From contig CAZMLE010000012.1 of assembly GCA_964567045.1 (NCBI GenBank), positions 12,574 through 76,573 on the forward strand: a stretch of 64,000 nucleotides of DNA, written 5' to 3'. The notes beneath the pieces are model-generated. The model was not told where the DNA came from and made no database searches. It saw only the letters and a list, made by a program, of their open reading frames with translations. A program made the translations under genes and the position numbers. This document shows, one piece after another, positions 1 through 8,854 of the stretch. The stretch comes from JAFNGF01 sp964567045 (GTDB lineage Bacteria > Planctomycetota > Phycisphaerae > Sedimentisphaerales > Anaerobacaceae). Every line of letters starts with the position of its first letter. Position 1 is the first letter of the stretch.

Positions 1-1269
1 CATGTAGCCGCTGCCGCCGAGCACTTGAATTGAATCGTAAGCTACCTTGTTGGACATTTCCGAGCAACAATACTTGCTCATCGGCGTCAACATTGCTGCG
101 TATCTTCTGTATTTTCGGGCGGCGTTTTTGAGCTCTTTGGCCTCCGTCGCATCTTCAGGCGGATTTGTCTCCAGTCGCCTGGCGTAGGCAAGCTCCATAT
201 CTACCACCCGCGAGGTCTCATATAGAAGTGCCCGCCCGGCTTCGATGGCGACCTTCATATCGATTAGCATGTCCCGCACGGCTGGCAGCCTTTCAATAGC
301 GACGCCGAACTGTTTTCGGCTGGCAGCATAATCACGGGCGACACGAAAAGCGGCTTCGGCAATGCCAACCGATTGGGCGGCGATGCCGATACGCGCACCA
401 TTCATCAGACTCATAACGTAAGTTATAAGTCCGCGTTGCCGTTCGCCGATTAACTGGCAGGGCGTGTTATCAAAGAATATCTCACAAGTTGGCGAACCGT
501 GGATGCCGAGCTTGTCTTCCAGGCGGCGAATGTGAACCGTAGGCCCCCTGTCGCAGACAAACAGGCTCAGTCCTCGCCCGTCACTTATGTCCGGCTCACT
601 GCGAGCCAGCACCAAAAGCACGTCACCACAGCCGTTGGTAATGAAGCGTTTTACGCCGTGCAGATACCACTGCCCGTTGCCGTCCTGGAACGCCCGCAGC
701 ATAACCTTCTGCAAATCGGAGCCGGCGTCCGGCTCGGTAAGCACCATCGCGCCGGTCACTTTGCCGGCTGCAAAATCATACAGATATTTTTCTTTGATTT
801 CTTCCGCTGCAAATGCGTTTATCGTCTCAGCGATTCCCTGCAAGCCGAATATGTTCATAAGTGCCGCGTCAGCGCGTGAGATGATCTCGATAGCCATTGA
901 GTAGATAAGATTTGGAAAATTTAGCCCACCGAACCGATAGGGCAGGGTAAAGCCCATCACCTCAGCCTGGGCGAGTTTTTCGAGCGATTCTGCAATCGCC
1001 TTTGGGCGAGTCACCGAGCCATCCGCGTTAAGGGTGTTGCCCTGGCGGTCGACTTGCTCGGCGCGCGGAGCGATAAACTCGCCGGCAAGTTGGCCGAGCG
1101 CATCCAGCACCATATCATAGTTCTGTATGGCCTCGTCGGCGTCGGCCGGAGCGTAATCGAATTGGCCTGCGAACTTGAAGTTCTCCTCGCAGATTTCCGC
1201 CAGCTCGCCCAAATTTATGTACCTGAACAAAAATTGTATATCGTCGTTGTCCCTATAGAAATTTGCCAT
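1..1269 (-). CDS. Acyl-CoA dehydrogenase (3' end beyond window)
   Basis: Flavoprotein that oxidises acyl-CoA thioesters to enoyl-CoA and passes electrons to ETF. The visible 423 residues run from MANFYRDNDDIQ to the window edge. They include the family motif MVLTEPDAGSDL in the middle domain and, in the C-terminal domain, the helix pattern SRKQFG followed by VLGGSGYM, where the window stops. The N-terminal stretch before the core is that of the larger acyl-CoA dehydrogenases of about 560-600 aa, so roughly a quarter may be missing. It lies 61 bp downstream of etfA on the same strand, which supports electron transfer to that ETF. The substrate chain length cannot be read from the sequence. Confidence 0.93.
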   Translation of the reverse strand, partial: MANFYRDNDDIQFLFRYINLGELAEICEENFKFAGQFDYAPADADEAIQNYDMVLDALGQLAGEFIAPRAEQVDRQGNTLNADGSVTRPKAIAESLEKLAQAEVMGFTLPYRFGGLNFPNLIYSMAIEIISRADAALMNIFGLQGIAETINAFAAEEIKEKYLYDFAAGKVTGAMVLTEPDAGSDLQKVMLRAFQDGNGQWYLHGVKRFITNGCGDVLLVLARSEPDISDGRGLSLFVCDRGPTVHIRRLEDKLGIHGSPTCEIFFDNTPCQLIGERQRGLITYVMSLMNGARIGIAAQSVGIAEAAFRVARDYAASRKQFGVAIERLPAVRDMLIDMKVAIEAGRALLYETSRVVDMELAYARRLETNPPEDATEAKELKNAARKYRRYAAMLTPMSKYCCSEMSNKVAYDSIQVLGGSGYM

Positions 1270-1330
1270 AATTTGTCTCTCGTATATCGTATTCTGTGTA
1301 CCGCGCCCCGTATGCTGAACGAGCGACGAG

Positions 1331-2368
1331 TCACGAGCCACGAGCGACGGATTTAACTGCTTTTACCATTTTGGGCACAACCTCATTTAGGTCGCCGAGT
1401 ATCTTGTAATGTGCGACCTGGAATATGGGCGCTTCAGGGTCCTTGTTGATGGCGACAATTTTCTGGCTCTGTGACATTCCAGCTTGGTGCTGGATTGCGC
1501 CGCTGATTCCAACTGCTATATATAAGCTGGGCCGGACCGTTGTGCCGGTCTGGCCAACCTGGTGGTCTTTGTCGATAAAGCCCAGGTCAACTGCTGCTCT
1601 GGAGCCTGCCGGGGCCGCACCCAGGCAGTTTGCCAAATCCCAGATAAGTTTGAAATTTTCCTTGCTGCCCACACCTGCACCGCCGGCTACAATTATTCTG
1701 GCTCCCTTAAGATCAACTTTTTTTGGCCGTTTGTGCTCGGCGAGAATGTCCAAAGGCAAATCCTGCTGCGAAATTTGCGTCTTTACTTCGATGATTTCGC
1801 CCTTGCGTTTGACGTCCGGCTGTGGCATCGGCATTACGCCTTCGCGGACGGTTGCCATTTGCGGCCAGCGGTCGTAATTTATAATGGTTGCGATGATATT
1901 TCCGCCGAAAGCCGGGCGGATTTGAAACAGCAGATTCTTGTGCAGCTTCCCGTCCCTTATTGTCTGATGGTCGCCGATTTGCAAATCGGTGCAGTCGGCG
2001 GTAAGCCCGGCTTTAGCTGCGCTTGCAATCCGCGGCGCCAGGTCTCTGCCGGTCGTAGTTGCTCCATAAAGCACAATTTGCGGTTTGTGTTTGTGAATCA
2101 ACTCGAGCATTACCTTTGCGTAGCTATTTGCCTGGTATGCATGCAAAAGCGGCTGCTCAACTACGTATACTTTGTCGGAGCCATACTGGACTAATTTCGT
2201 GGCCAGATCCTTGACCGTGTCACCTAAGAGAACGGCGGCCAATTTTACGCCCAGCGAATCAGCTAACCTTCGGCCTTTGCTCATCAGCTCGAGCGGCGTA
2301 TCCTCTAAGTGTCCGTTGTGCTGCTCGGCAAAAACCCAAACCTCACCTTTTCTGTTCACATCTATCAT
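1331..2368 (-). CDS. etfA: Electron transfer flavoprotein, alpha subunit
   Basis: Alpha subunit of the heterodimeric FAD- and AMP-containing ETF, a soluble electron carrier between acyl-CoA dehydrogenases and the quinone pool or other acceptors. The 345 aa are normal for the family. The N-terminal half is the adenine-nucleotide-hydrolase-like fold. The C-terminal half carries the FAD domain with ARIIVAGGAGVGS, the signature GQTGTTVRPSLYIAVGISGA and QHQAGMSQSQKIVAINKDP. It sits between a lipoprotein gene (95-bp gap holding a 14-bp inverted repeat) and the acyl-CoA dehydrogenase, all on the minus strand. The order etfB, lipoprotein, etfA, dehydrogenase suggests one transcript. Confidence 0.96.
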   Translation of the reverse strand: MIDVNRKGEVWVFAEQHNGHLEDTPLELMSKGRRLADSLGVKLAAVLLGDTVKDLATKLVQYGSDKVYVVEQPLLHAYQANSYAKVMLELIHKHKPQIVLYGATTTGRDLAPRIASAAKAGLTADCTDLQIGDHQTIRDGKLHKNLLFQIRPAFGGNIIATIINYDRWPQMATVREGVMPMPQPDVKRKGEIIEVKTQISQQDLPLDILAEHKRPKKVDLKGARIIVAGGAGVGSKENFKLIWDLANCLGAAPAGSRAAVDLGFIDKDHQVGQTGTTVRPSLYIAVGISGAIQHQAGMSQSQKIVAINKDPEAPIFQVAHYKILGDLNEVVPKMVKAVKSVARGS

Positions 2369-2404
2369 AGCTACAACCCGGAGAGTGCCTAAAATGTGGA
2401 GTGA

Positions 2405-2457
2405 CTAAAGTGCCTAAAATCATAACTTTGAACTTTAGTTCACTTTAGGCACTTTAG
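2405..2457. repeat. 14-bp perfect inverted repeat between etfA and lipoprotein
   Basis: CTAAAGTGCCTAAA at 2405-2418 is the exact inverse of TTTAGGCACTTTAG at 2444-2457, with a 25-nt loop. Partial copies of the same words lie at about 2385-2397 and 2459-2466. It could form a large hairpin inside the etf operon transcript. It has no U-tract in the direction of transcription, so it looks like a dispersed repeat rather than a terminator. Confidence 0.7.
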
Positions 2458-2463
2458 CACACT

Positions 2464-2946
2464 TTAGGGACGTGCGCTTATGCTCTGGACCGGTCCGGCG
2501 GCAGAGGCCACGATCTGGCCAGTGACTATGTCCCGTATTTCAACTTTGCCCTCGGTAGAAATTGTTTTCTCCTCCAACGAACCGATGAGCCTATACGTTC
2601 GGCCTGCCGCCGCTTGAAATACAAGATGAATTGGTTGTTCTGACTGAAGCCCACCGACAATAGACGGTTGTTTGCCCACGGCCGCAGCCTGGCTTGGGGC
2701 CTTGAAGTACGCGGCCTTGACCGCATGGGATCCCGGCAGCAATTCGATGTCCTTTAGCTTCTCGACATTGAACGATTCGCCGTCTATAGAAAAGATGCCG
2801 ACATCCGGGCCTAATTGTAGGACCGCTACTTCGTTACTTGGCCGGGCCGGCCCCGGGTACATCCGTACGGCGCTCGACTCACAGCCAGCCAGAATTAAAC
2901 AGTACGCCGCCAGCAGGCCGAGTCCAAAAACCTGTACCGTTTTCAT
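2464..2946 (-). CDS. Small predicted lipoprotein of unknown function
   Basis: 160 aa. The first 22 residues form a lipoprotein signal: KT near the start, a hydrophobic stretch, then the lipobox LILAGC with Cys at about position 22. The mature part contains VAVLQLGPDVGIFSIDGESF and LLPGSHAVKAAYF, a pattern seen in PEGA-like and other small beta-rich envelope domains. No catalytic motif is visible. It lies within the etf operon (32 bp after etfB), which is unusual because ETF is cytoplasmic. It may simply be inserted there. Function unknown. Confidence 0.8.
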   Translation of the reverse strand: MKTVQVFGLGLLAAYCLILAGCESSAVRMYPGPARPSNEVAVLQLGPDVGIFSIDGESFNVEKLKDIELLPGSHAVKAAYFKAPSQAAAVGKQPSIVGGLQSEQPIHLVFQAAAGRTYRLIGSLEEKTISTEGKVEIRDIVTGQIVASAAGPVQSISARP

Positions 2947-2978
2947 AGCCCATTTCTCCTTTCCCTACAATTCACGAA

Positions 2979-3911
2979 TCAGGCTATTATCTTGTCTTCG
3001 ATTAACTCATGTATCATGTTGGAGATCCCCTCGTCACCGGCCGCAACGTTCTTACTTTCTTTGGCAGCAAGGACGACACTTTGTATTCGGTGGACCTTCG
3101 TTGGCGAGCCGCTTCGGCCACACCAAGTTAAATCCGCACCAATATAGTCCAAATCCCATTGCTTTATCAGCAATTTTCTTTCTCTTAGTTCAGCACATTT
3201 CTGCTCAATCAGCCTCTGGATTTCCGCTTCATCGCCGTCTGTCTTCTGTCTTCTGTCTTCTGAGTACTGACTTCTGACTTCTCTTTCCAGCTCGACCGCT
3301 GTGCGGGCGTTTTTATATTTCATCATTTTCTTTGCTGCGGCTGCTCTGGGCTCATTCGCATCGCTGGTAACGGTCAAAAGTACCGGCAGGTGGGTTTTTA
3401 TTTGCTGCCAGCCGTTTCCGATATTTCGGCGTACTGTTATCATTCTGTCCTTGAGTTCTAAAAGCTCTTCAACGTAGGTTATCTGTGTAACGCCCAGTTT
3501 CTCCGCCAGTTGTGGACCAACCTGCGCGGTGTCGCCGTCAATTGCCTGCCTGCCGCAAAGAACGATGTCGTAGTCGATCTTTTTGACCGCACAACTGAGG
3601 ATGTAACTGGTTGCCAGCGTATCACTAGCGGCGCATCGCTGGTCGGTTATCAGGATTGCGTCATCCGCTCCGCGGAAAAGTGCCTCGCGAAGAATTTTAG
3701 CTGCGCCCGGCGGCCCCATAGAAATAACGGTTATGTGCCCGCCGGATTTATCCTTTATTTGCAGAGCCATTTCCAGCGCGTTAAGGTCTTCCGGATTGAA
3801 AATAGCGGGCAGCGCGGAACGGTTGACTGTGCCGTCATCGTTCATAACCTTGCCGGTAATACTTTTGGTGTCAGGCACTTGCTTGATTAGGACGACACAA
3901 TTATAGGCCAA
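2979..3911 (-). CDS. etfB: Electron transfer flavoprotein, beta subunit, with repeat-derived insert
   Basis: Beta subunit of ETF. The start MAYNCVVLIKQVPDT and the segment DIVLCGRQAIDGDTAQVGPQLAEKLG are hallmark family motifs. At 310 aa it is about 50 residues longer than the common 250-260 aa form. Part of the excess is a charged stretch around residues 215-235 (SQYSEDRRQKTDGDE) encoded by a (TCTGTCTTC)-type repeat near 3238-3285. The same low-complexity repeat also occurs by pilT, downstream of GH38 and near 40.2 kb, so this looks like an in-frame insertion into a surface loop. It is the first gene of the operon with the lipoprotein, etfA and the acyl-CoA dehydrogenase. Confidence 0.95.
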   Translation of the reverse strand: MAYNCVVLIKQVPDTKSITGKVMNDDGTVNRSALPAIFNPEDLNALEMALQIKDKSGGHITVISMGPPGAAKILREALFRGADDAILITDQRCAASDTLATSYILSCAVKKIDYDIVLCGRQAIDGDTAQVGPQLAEKLGVTQITYVEELLELKDRMITVRRNIGNGWQQIKTHLPVLLTVTSDANEPRAAAAKKMMKYKNARTAVELEREVRSQYSEDRRQKTDGDEAEIQRLIEQKCAELRERKLLIKQWDLDYIGADLTWCGRSGSPTKVHRIQSVVLAAKESKNVAAGDEGISNMIHELIEDKIIA

Positions 3912-4619
3912 TTATTATCCCCTTGTCGGCTTATTTTTAGACACAGATTTACACTGTGTTATACTTCGATCCTTGACTGTCGTCAGACAACCTGGCTCAG
4001 TACAGGTAACTTTCAATTATCTTACCGTGTTAATCGGTGTTAATCCGTGTCAAAAAGGTCTCTTTGCTCACATCGATTTTTAAGGATAATCAGTTTAGCG
4101 GGATTCAGCGGTACGTCAATCCTAAACTTGTCTCCGGCGTCTGATGCAGAATGGCAATCCGACGCGGATTTACACTGAATAAATGAAATGGCCACAGAGG
4201 TCACAGAATTACAGAGAGATAAATAAGAAGAAAATTTAATTTGTTTTTTTAGACAAGATAACATGATAATCTTGTAAATCCTGTCTAAATATACTCTGTG
4301 GTCTCGGAGTTTACCCTGAGCGTAGTCGAATGGGTGCCCTGTGGCAGAGTGGGAATGAGACTACGAAAGATAAGGTTGACAGTGGGTTCACCTCGTGAGA
4401 TACTATACTGACAAGGCATCTAACGGGATAACCGCATGAGATATGAACGACCACGACTAAATATATCCGAGGGCGTAAAATTATCTCACGGGATAAACGA
4501 CGATTTATCCGCCTCCGGCGGATTTATGGTGGTTTGGCCGCGAAACAGAGAGGAAAACGCTGGCTGAGGAATTCGGCATTGAAAAAAGTGGGCTTTGGGT
4601 ATAATATCGAAACAAAGAG
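3912..4619. other. Gene-free stretch before the 885-aa gene; repeat debris
   Basis: No supported gene. It holds fragments of dispersed repeats: an 'accacagatt/aatccgtg' type word at about 4027-4050 and 4190-4210, a 'ccctgagcg-agtcgaa' element at 4312-4334, a GTGAGAT word near 4395 and ATTATCTCACGGGATAAAC near 4479. The last two have counterparts after the island at 8340-8385. Confidence 0.6.
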
Positions 4620-7277
4620 ATGGATACAAAAATGCCTCAGGAGAAAAATGAGAGTTCTGGCTTGAACTCTATGCGGGAAAGGCCAAGAAGCGTGATATTT
4701 GGGGCTTTTCGACATGGTATTGTACTAACGGGCATACGTCTGCTCTTGCACTTCATACGCTGTGGCCGCTTCTTTGCAGTTGCTAAAAAGGTACTCTCAA
4801 AACTCAGGTTTTCGGTAGAGCGATTTGCCTTTCAGACCCGTGAAAGACTTGGGGACAAACGTTTCCTGCTCGGAGCAATTGTAAGTGTTGTTCGCTCAGG
4901 TATCTGGCTTGTTCTGCTCTCGCTTCTGTTCGTGGCAGTCGTTTACTGGCTTCAGTTTTCCATCACTCTGCCCCCTATTCTCAGGTACATAGTTGAGTCT
5001 TTGGGACCCAAACAAGTGAACTGGTTCGCTGGGCCAGATGGCACCACGTACATAACGCTTCTAACTACAGTTGCGGGTACGACTGGCGTCTTTCTCGCGA
5101 TCTACTTCACGACCTTAAGTATGGTCGCGATCTCTTATTCCCAGCCCCACCAACGTGAGATACGCAACTTGGTCATAGAGAATGCAGTCAGTCGTGGATA
5201 TATTTTTGCACTGGCTCATCTTGGAGCCATCTGTTTATTTGGGCTCGCGTTCTTGGCGGTTGGTTTTCCTCCGAGTCTACTGCTAATGATGTATATCCTT
5301 CTGGTCGCGGGAATTGTGATTTTCTCGTTTTTCTCGCTCGGGCGTCATATATTTCAGTTCCTCGATCCAAGACTCTTAGTGAGTAAGCCCGCTTCCAATT
5401 TTCTGAAATCTGTAAGAAATGCAACCATCTTTGGAACTCGATGGAAAGAAAATTCATTCCAGAATCATTTTAGGAAACAGGCTTTGCATGACCTATACAG
5501 GCTTGAATGCCTGATGGAATTTGCCCTTTTGAACCCCGCTAGTCGAGAGGTCGTAAGGGACTTATGCATCTATTTGCTTGATCTGTTGACAAAATATATT
5601 TTCTACTCGTGCAAGATTCCAAGCCTTAGTATGTGGTTTCCACGGAAGACGGTCTTCCAAGAGTGGGGCTTCACAAGTAGCATTCAAACTGACATCGCTC
5701 TGAGAACGGGAACAACACCTCAACCTGAAGAAGTGCCTGATTACCTGTTCGTGTGCAGGGCGATCAGCGATATGATTCGGCGAACACTTGAACCTTTCAT
5801 AACTCGGCAAGATTATTCGGAGCTTACTGCTGTACTCTTTAAAGTTTACCAGGTGTCGGGGAATTTGGGCGAGAGTTTGGCAATTGAAGAAGCACGACAT
5901 CTCCTCGGAGAAATTCGGGACGTTCTCTTCTCCGATGACAACGGACTACGTGTAGTTGAAACAATCGATAGAGTTCAGGCCATGTCGATAGCGAGCATCT
6001 ATGGAACCTGTCTCTTGAACTTGGCAATATCAGCATCACAGAACTTAGAGTCTAGATCGGTAGATGACATTCTGGCTACTTCTACGGACCTCAAGAATCG
6101 TAGCACTGAACGGCTTTATCATCGCGACCATCCACGCGAAGTCCTTCGTCATTTGGAGGAATTTCACCAACGATTGCTTTTCGAGCAGAAGACAGAAGGT
6201 AGGATATGCTCATCGGATTGGTTCCTTGGGGAGCATGTTGCGCGACGCTACGCTGACTATATATGGGGTATGTCGGAACAGCTTGTCCAATGTGTGACCG
6301 ATATTTGCTTGAAGCCCATCGAAAAATTGATGAAGACGAACGTACTTTGGGCAAATGCTGAACTTCTAAGAAGTAGTATTGAGACTACTAAAAAGGTAAA
6401 GTTCAGGATTACTGCGTTGAGTAAGTTGTATCAAAAGCTTACGATGTACCAGGTTACTAAAGAAGACTGGATAAATGCTGAATTCGTGATGCTAGAACAG
6501 AAACTTCAGAGTGTTGAGTCAGAACTGTTGGACAATGTTGCACAGATTGCACACAAATTAACTTTTGCTACTGACGTTGGTGAGTTTCCTGATTATGCAG
6601 GCATATTCAGGGCTTATCTTGGTGATGCACTCGTATCAAGAATGGAAAAGCAGGATGTAAACCAATTCGAAACTCTTTTCGCAGGTCTTTTCAAAACGAC
6701 GTTCAAAGTAGCAAGCCGCCATATTATGAAGAAAGATGAACATTTCTCAAAACCGCACAAAAAAATTGCTTTTGACACCGTATTAGACCTTCTTGATTTG
6801 TCTGGACTCGCTCTGCTTTTCAGCGAATTACATGGTTCAAGCTTCTTTGATATAGTCAAGAAGGAATGGGATGCTTATTTTGGTGAATGCCCCGATGGAA
6901 AACTGGCTATAGAGTTCTTTTATGGTTCGATTAGTATGGCATTGCAGTTGTCAGTTTTATCTCCAAGTGGAACAGAACGATTCAACTGGGAACGATCTTT
7001 TATCCGTGCAATGGCAAATGCTGGGTTCGATGTAGAAGGGCGACTATCGCGTTGGGAAGGAGAAGAGGAGGCGCGGACTAAGCATATAAGTCCTATCATA
7101 AAGTCAATATATCCTCACATGGGCATGATGTTCGAACGTTCCTACGACTACTTTGCAGCGTTCTATCTTTCGGGACGTCCTGAGGCCGCTGGAATAGACC
7201 TCCCGGACAGTGCCAAAAACTGCAAAGAAGATGTTGATCGAGAAACAGAACGGCGACAAGGGGAAACGAGTTCATGA
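4620..7277 (+). CDS. Large membrane protein with N-terminal TM bundle, unknown
   Basis: 885 aa, not recognised. The first 90 residues are basic. Four hydrophobic segments follow at about 95-120, 155-180, 195-220 and 222-245. The rest, about 630 residues, is a long hydrophilic, mostly helical domain without a visible catalytic motif. The stretch ITLLTTVAGTTGVFLAIYF followed by a small loop recalls the membrane part of DUF2254-type proteins, but I cannot assign it. It overlaps the next gene by 4 bp (ATGA), which implies translational coupling. Its base composition is visibly richer in A/T than the flanking etf and kinase genes, and related repeats lie on both sides, which suggests an acquired cassette. 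A membrane effector or transport-related role are both possible. Confidence 0.75.
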   Translation: MDTKMPQEKNESSGLNSMRERPRSVIFGAFRHGIVLTGIRLLLHFIRCGRFFAVAKKVLSKLRFSVERFAFQTRERLGDKRFLLGAIVSVVRSGIWLVLLSLLFVAVVYWLQFSITLPPILRYIVESLGPKQVNWFAGPDGTTYITLLTTVAGTTGVFLAIYFTTLSMVAISYSQPHQREIRNLVIENAVSRGYIFALAHLGAICLFGLAFLAVGFPPSLLLMMYILLVAGIVIFSFFSLGRHIFQFLDPRLLVSKPASNFLKSVRNATIFGTRWKENSFQNHFRKQALHDLYRLECLMEFALLNPASREVVRDLCIYLLDLLTKYIFYSCKIPSLSMWFPRKTVFQEWGFTSSIQTDIALRTGTTPQPEEVPDYLFVCRAISDMIRRTLEPFITRQDYSELTAVLFKVYQVSGNLGESLAIEEARHLLGEIRDVLFSDDNGLRVVETIDRVQAMSIASIYGTCLLNLAISASQNLESRSVDDILATSTDLKNRSTERLYHRDHPREVLRHLEEFHQRLLFEQKTEGRICSSDWFLGEHVARRYADYIWGMSEQLVQCVTDICLKPIEKLMKTNVLWANAELLRSSIETTKKVKFRITALSKLYQKLTMYQVTKEDWINAEFVMLEQKLQSVESELLDNVAQIAHKLTFATDVGEFPDYAGIFRAYLGDALVSRMEKQDVNQFETLFAGLFKTTFKVASRHIMKKDEHFSKPHKKIAFDTVLDLLDLSGLALLFSELHGSSFFDIVKKEWDAYFGECPDGKLAIEFFYGSISMALQLSVLSPSGTERFNWERSFIRAMANAGFDVEGRLSRWEGEEEARTKHISPIIKSIYPHMGMMFERSYDYFAAFYLSGRPEAAGIDLPDSAKNCKEDVDRETERRQGETSS

Positions 7278-8245
7278 GAAAGTTAGATCTATTTGGAAGA
7301 GATGACCTTGTGTGGTCTGGTAACTCAGTATTTGAGCCAAGTGGCCCTTTCTTTCCCAGAAGCCCGAACCTTGAAATGATGGGCCAAGATGCGGGGGCAT
7401 CTATATATAGCCAGTGCCGTCAGAAACATGAGCGAGGCGGCCGCCGATTCTCATCGGTGAGTTTCGGATTCGAGCCAGAAGATAACGCTGTAATAAATTC
7501 CTTCCGCACACTTGTAGGCGGGAGATCCAACGACATCGATTACAATATAGCGCAGTTTCTGGATATGATAGCGAGGACGATTGTTGTTGAGAACCGTTTT
7601 GTCTATGAGCTTCAAGTTGGACGAGACAAGAACACGCATGAGATAGTCAAAATGAATTTCTCACCAGTTTCTGCACCTGATGACAAGGTACTCGTTTGTG
7701 GTAGGCACGTTGTCCAGATTTTGTCCTCTTCTGTTGCAGAGAGATATGGTTGTTCTCGAGTACGAAGGCTAAACCATTCTGTCACTTTTGTATTCGAAGG
7801 TCCAAAACGTTGGCGGCGTGTCCTGATTGGGGCGCGTAGCGCTGTGCGTCTTTTTGATGCCATGGAGCACCGCTCAATGGATCAGTTGGCAAAATCGATG
7901 GCGACAGGTCACCATGCTCATGTTAGCTACGATCACTCTTCAAACCTCAGGATGGTGTCAAGAGAAACTGCTCGCTTGGGGTGGTCCGGGAGGGGCCTCT
8001 TTCACGGTTACGAAACTGACTATCAGGGTGTTGAACGACTGATTCGTTGGAATAGATTTTGTATCGACTTGCGTAACTATATGATCCGCGAGCTAGAGAA
8101 AGCCGTCCATAGTATTGCGGATATAGTCAACTCCGATTGTCGTCTGATTGTGCAAGAAAACAGCGAGTACACTCTTGATGATGTCAGGAAGAAGCTTCAA
8201 GAGGGTAAGACTTCCACTGTTGAACTCGTTAGCCTTCTATTCTAG
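7274..8245 (+). CDS. Unknown protein of 323 aa, coupled to the membrane protein
   Basis: Not recognised. The start ATG overlaps the TGA of the preceding gene (ATGA). The sequence is soluble, mixed alpha/beta, rich in Arg, His and aromatic residues, with no signal peptide or membrane segment. Features that stand out are QCRQKHERGGRRF near residue 45, DYNIAQFLDMIARTIVVE near 95 and a Glu/Lys-rich helix at the end. No nuclease, kinase or NTPase signature is visible. The tight coupling to the membrane protein, lower G+C and flanking repeats suggest that the two form one functional pair. No other copy is seen in the window. Confidence 0.7.
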   Translation: MRKLDLFGRDDLVWSGNSVFEPSGPFFPRSPNLEMMGQDAGASIYSQCRQKHERGGRRFSSVSFGFEPEDNAVINSFRTLVGGRSNDIDYNIAQFLDMIARTIVVENRFVYELQVGRDKNTHEIVKMNFSPVSAPDDKVLVCGRHVVQILSSSVAERYGCSRVRRLNHSVTFVFEGPKRWRRVLIGARSAVRLFDAMEHRSMDQLAKSMATGHHAHVSYDHSSNLRMVSRETARLGWSGRGLFHGYETDYQGVERLIRWNRFCIDLRNYMIRELEKAVHSIADIVNSDCRLIVQENSEYTLDDVRKKLQEGKTSTVELVSLLF

Positions 8246-8854
8246 CATAGCAATAAACAAGGTGGGGAGAGGAAATGAGCTGATTGCGCTACGATGCTTG
8301 AAAAAGGCAGCAGCGGATGAAAACATGCATACGCCGTGGTTCACCCCTGTGAGATGTTGGCTATATTATCTCACGGGGCAAAGTGGATTTGTACGGCCGA
8401 TACAATCCGGATAAATTCCGCGGGGTGTGGGAGAAGCTCGTCCTTCGTAGTAGTTCTACTACGGAGAATGGATTGGCCGGGTAGTCTTTGTTCTTCAACA
8501 AACCGGCAGCGCGGGGCTGCCGGCTAATCCTGTGTCTAAAAATAAATTCTGTGTGCTTAGCGGCTTCATATCCGTTGTCGGAGGACAATCAGTTTAGGCG
8601 GAATCGACGCCAGGTCAACTCAAAAAAGTCTCGGTTCTGAAACTGCCTCAGTCAAAAAACCGCTAAACTCAAAGAGCGAAAAGGTCGATTTTGTCTGCGA
8701 TAAGTGCTATCTTAGGAAGCTTATACAGCAAATTTTTTTTGACAACCATTTTTGCTGAGTTGACAATCATAGCAGTAGAGTTATTATCGGATGCTGAAGC
8801 CCAAGCCCAGGATCGGGCTTTTTGGCCTACGGTCCCTATCTCTGGGGGACAACA
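8246..8854. other. Gene-free stretch after the island
   Basis: No supported gene. At 8340-8385 there is TTCACCCCTGTGAGAT and, after a short gap, ATTATCTCACGGGGCAAAG, both similar to words at 4386-4510 on the other side of the two-gene island. An antisense open frame covers 8669-9937 but is a shadow of the kinase gene. A terminator-like hairpin sits at 8803-8823. Confidence 0.55.
8803..8823 (+). terminator. Terminator-like hairpin upstream of the kinase
   Basis: AAGCCC, loop AGGATC, GGGCTT, then TTT. It lies 32 bp before the kinase start codon, so it may end the transcript of the preceding island or attenuate the kinase. The stem has only six pairs and the T-run is short. Confidence 0.45.

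Noticed and set aside
1425..2194. Long plus-strand open frames opposite etfA
   Set aside because: They are mirror images of a well-supported ETF alpha gene, with no ribosome site or family motif.
4500..4620. Remnant of a GIY-YIG nuclease gene beside the island
   Set aside because: A short lysine- and arginine-rich frame is present, but no GIY or YIG motif could be found, so the claim is not supported.
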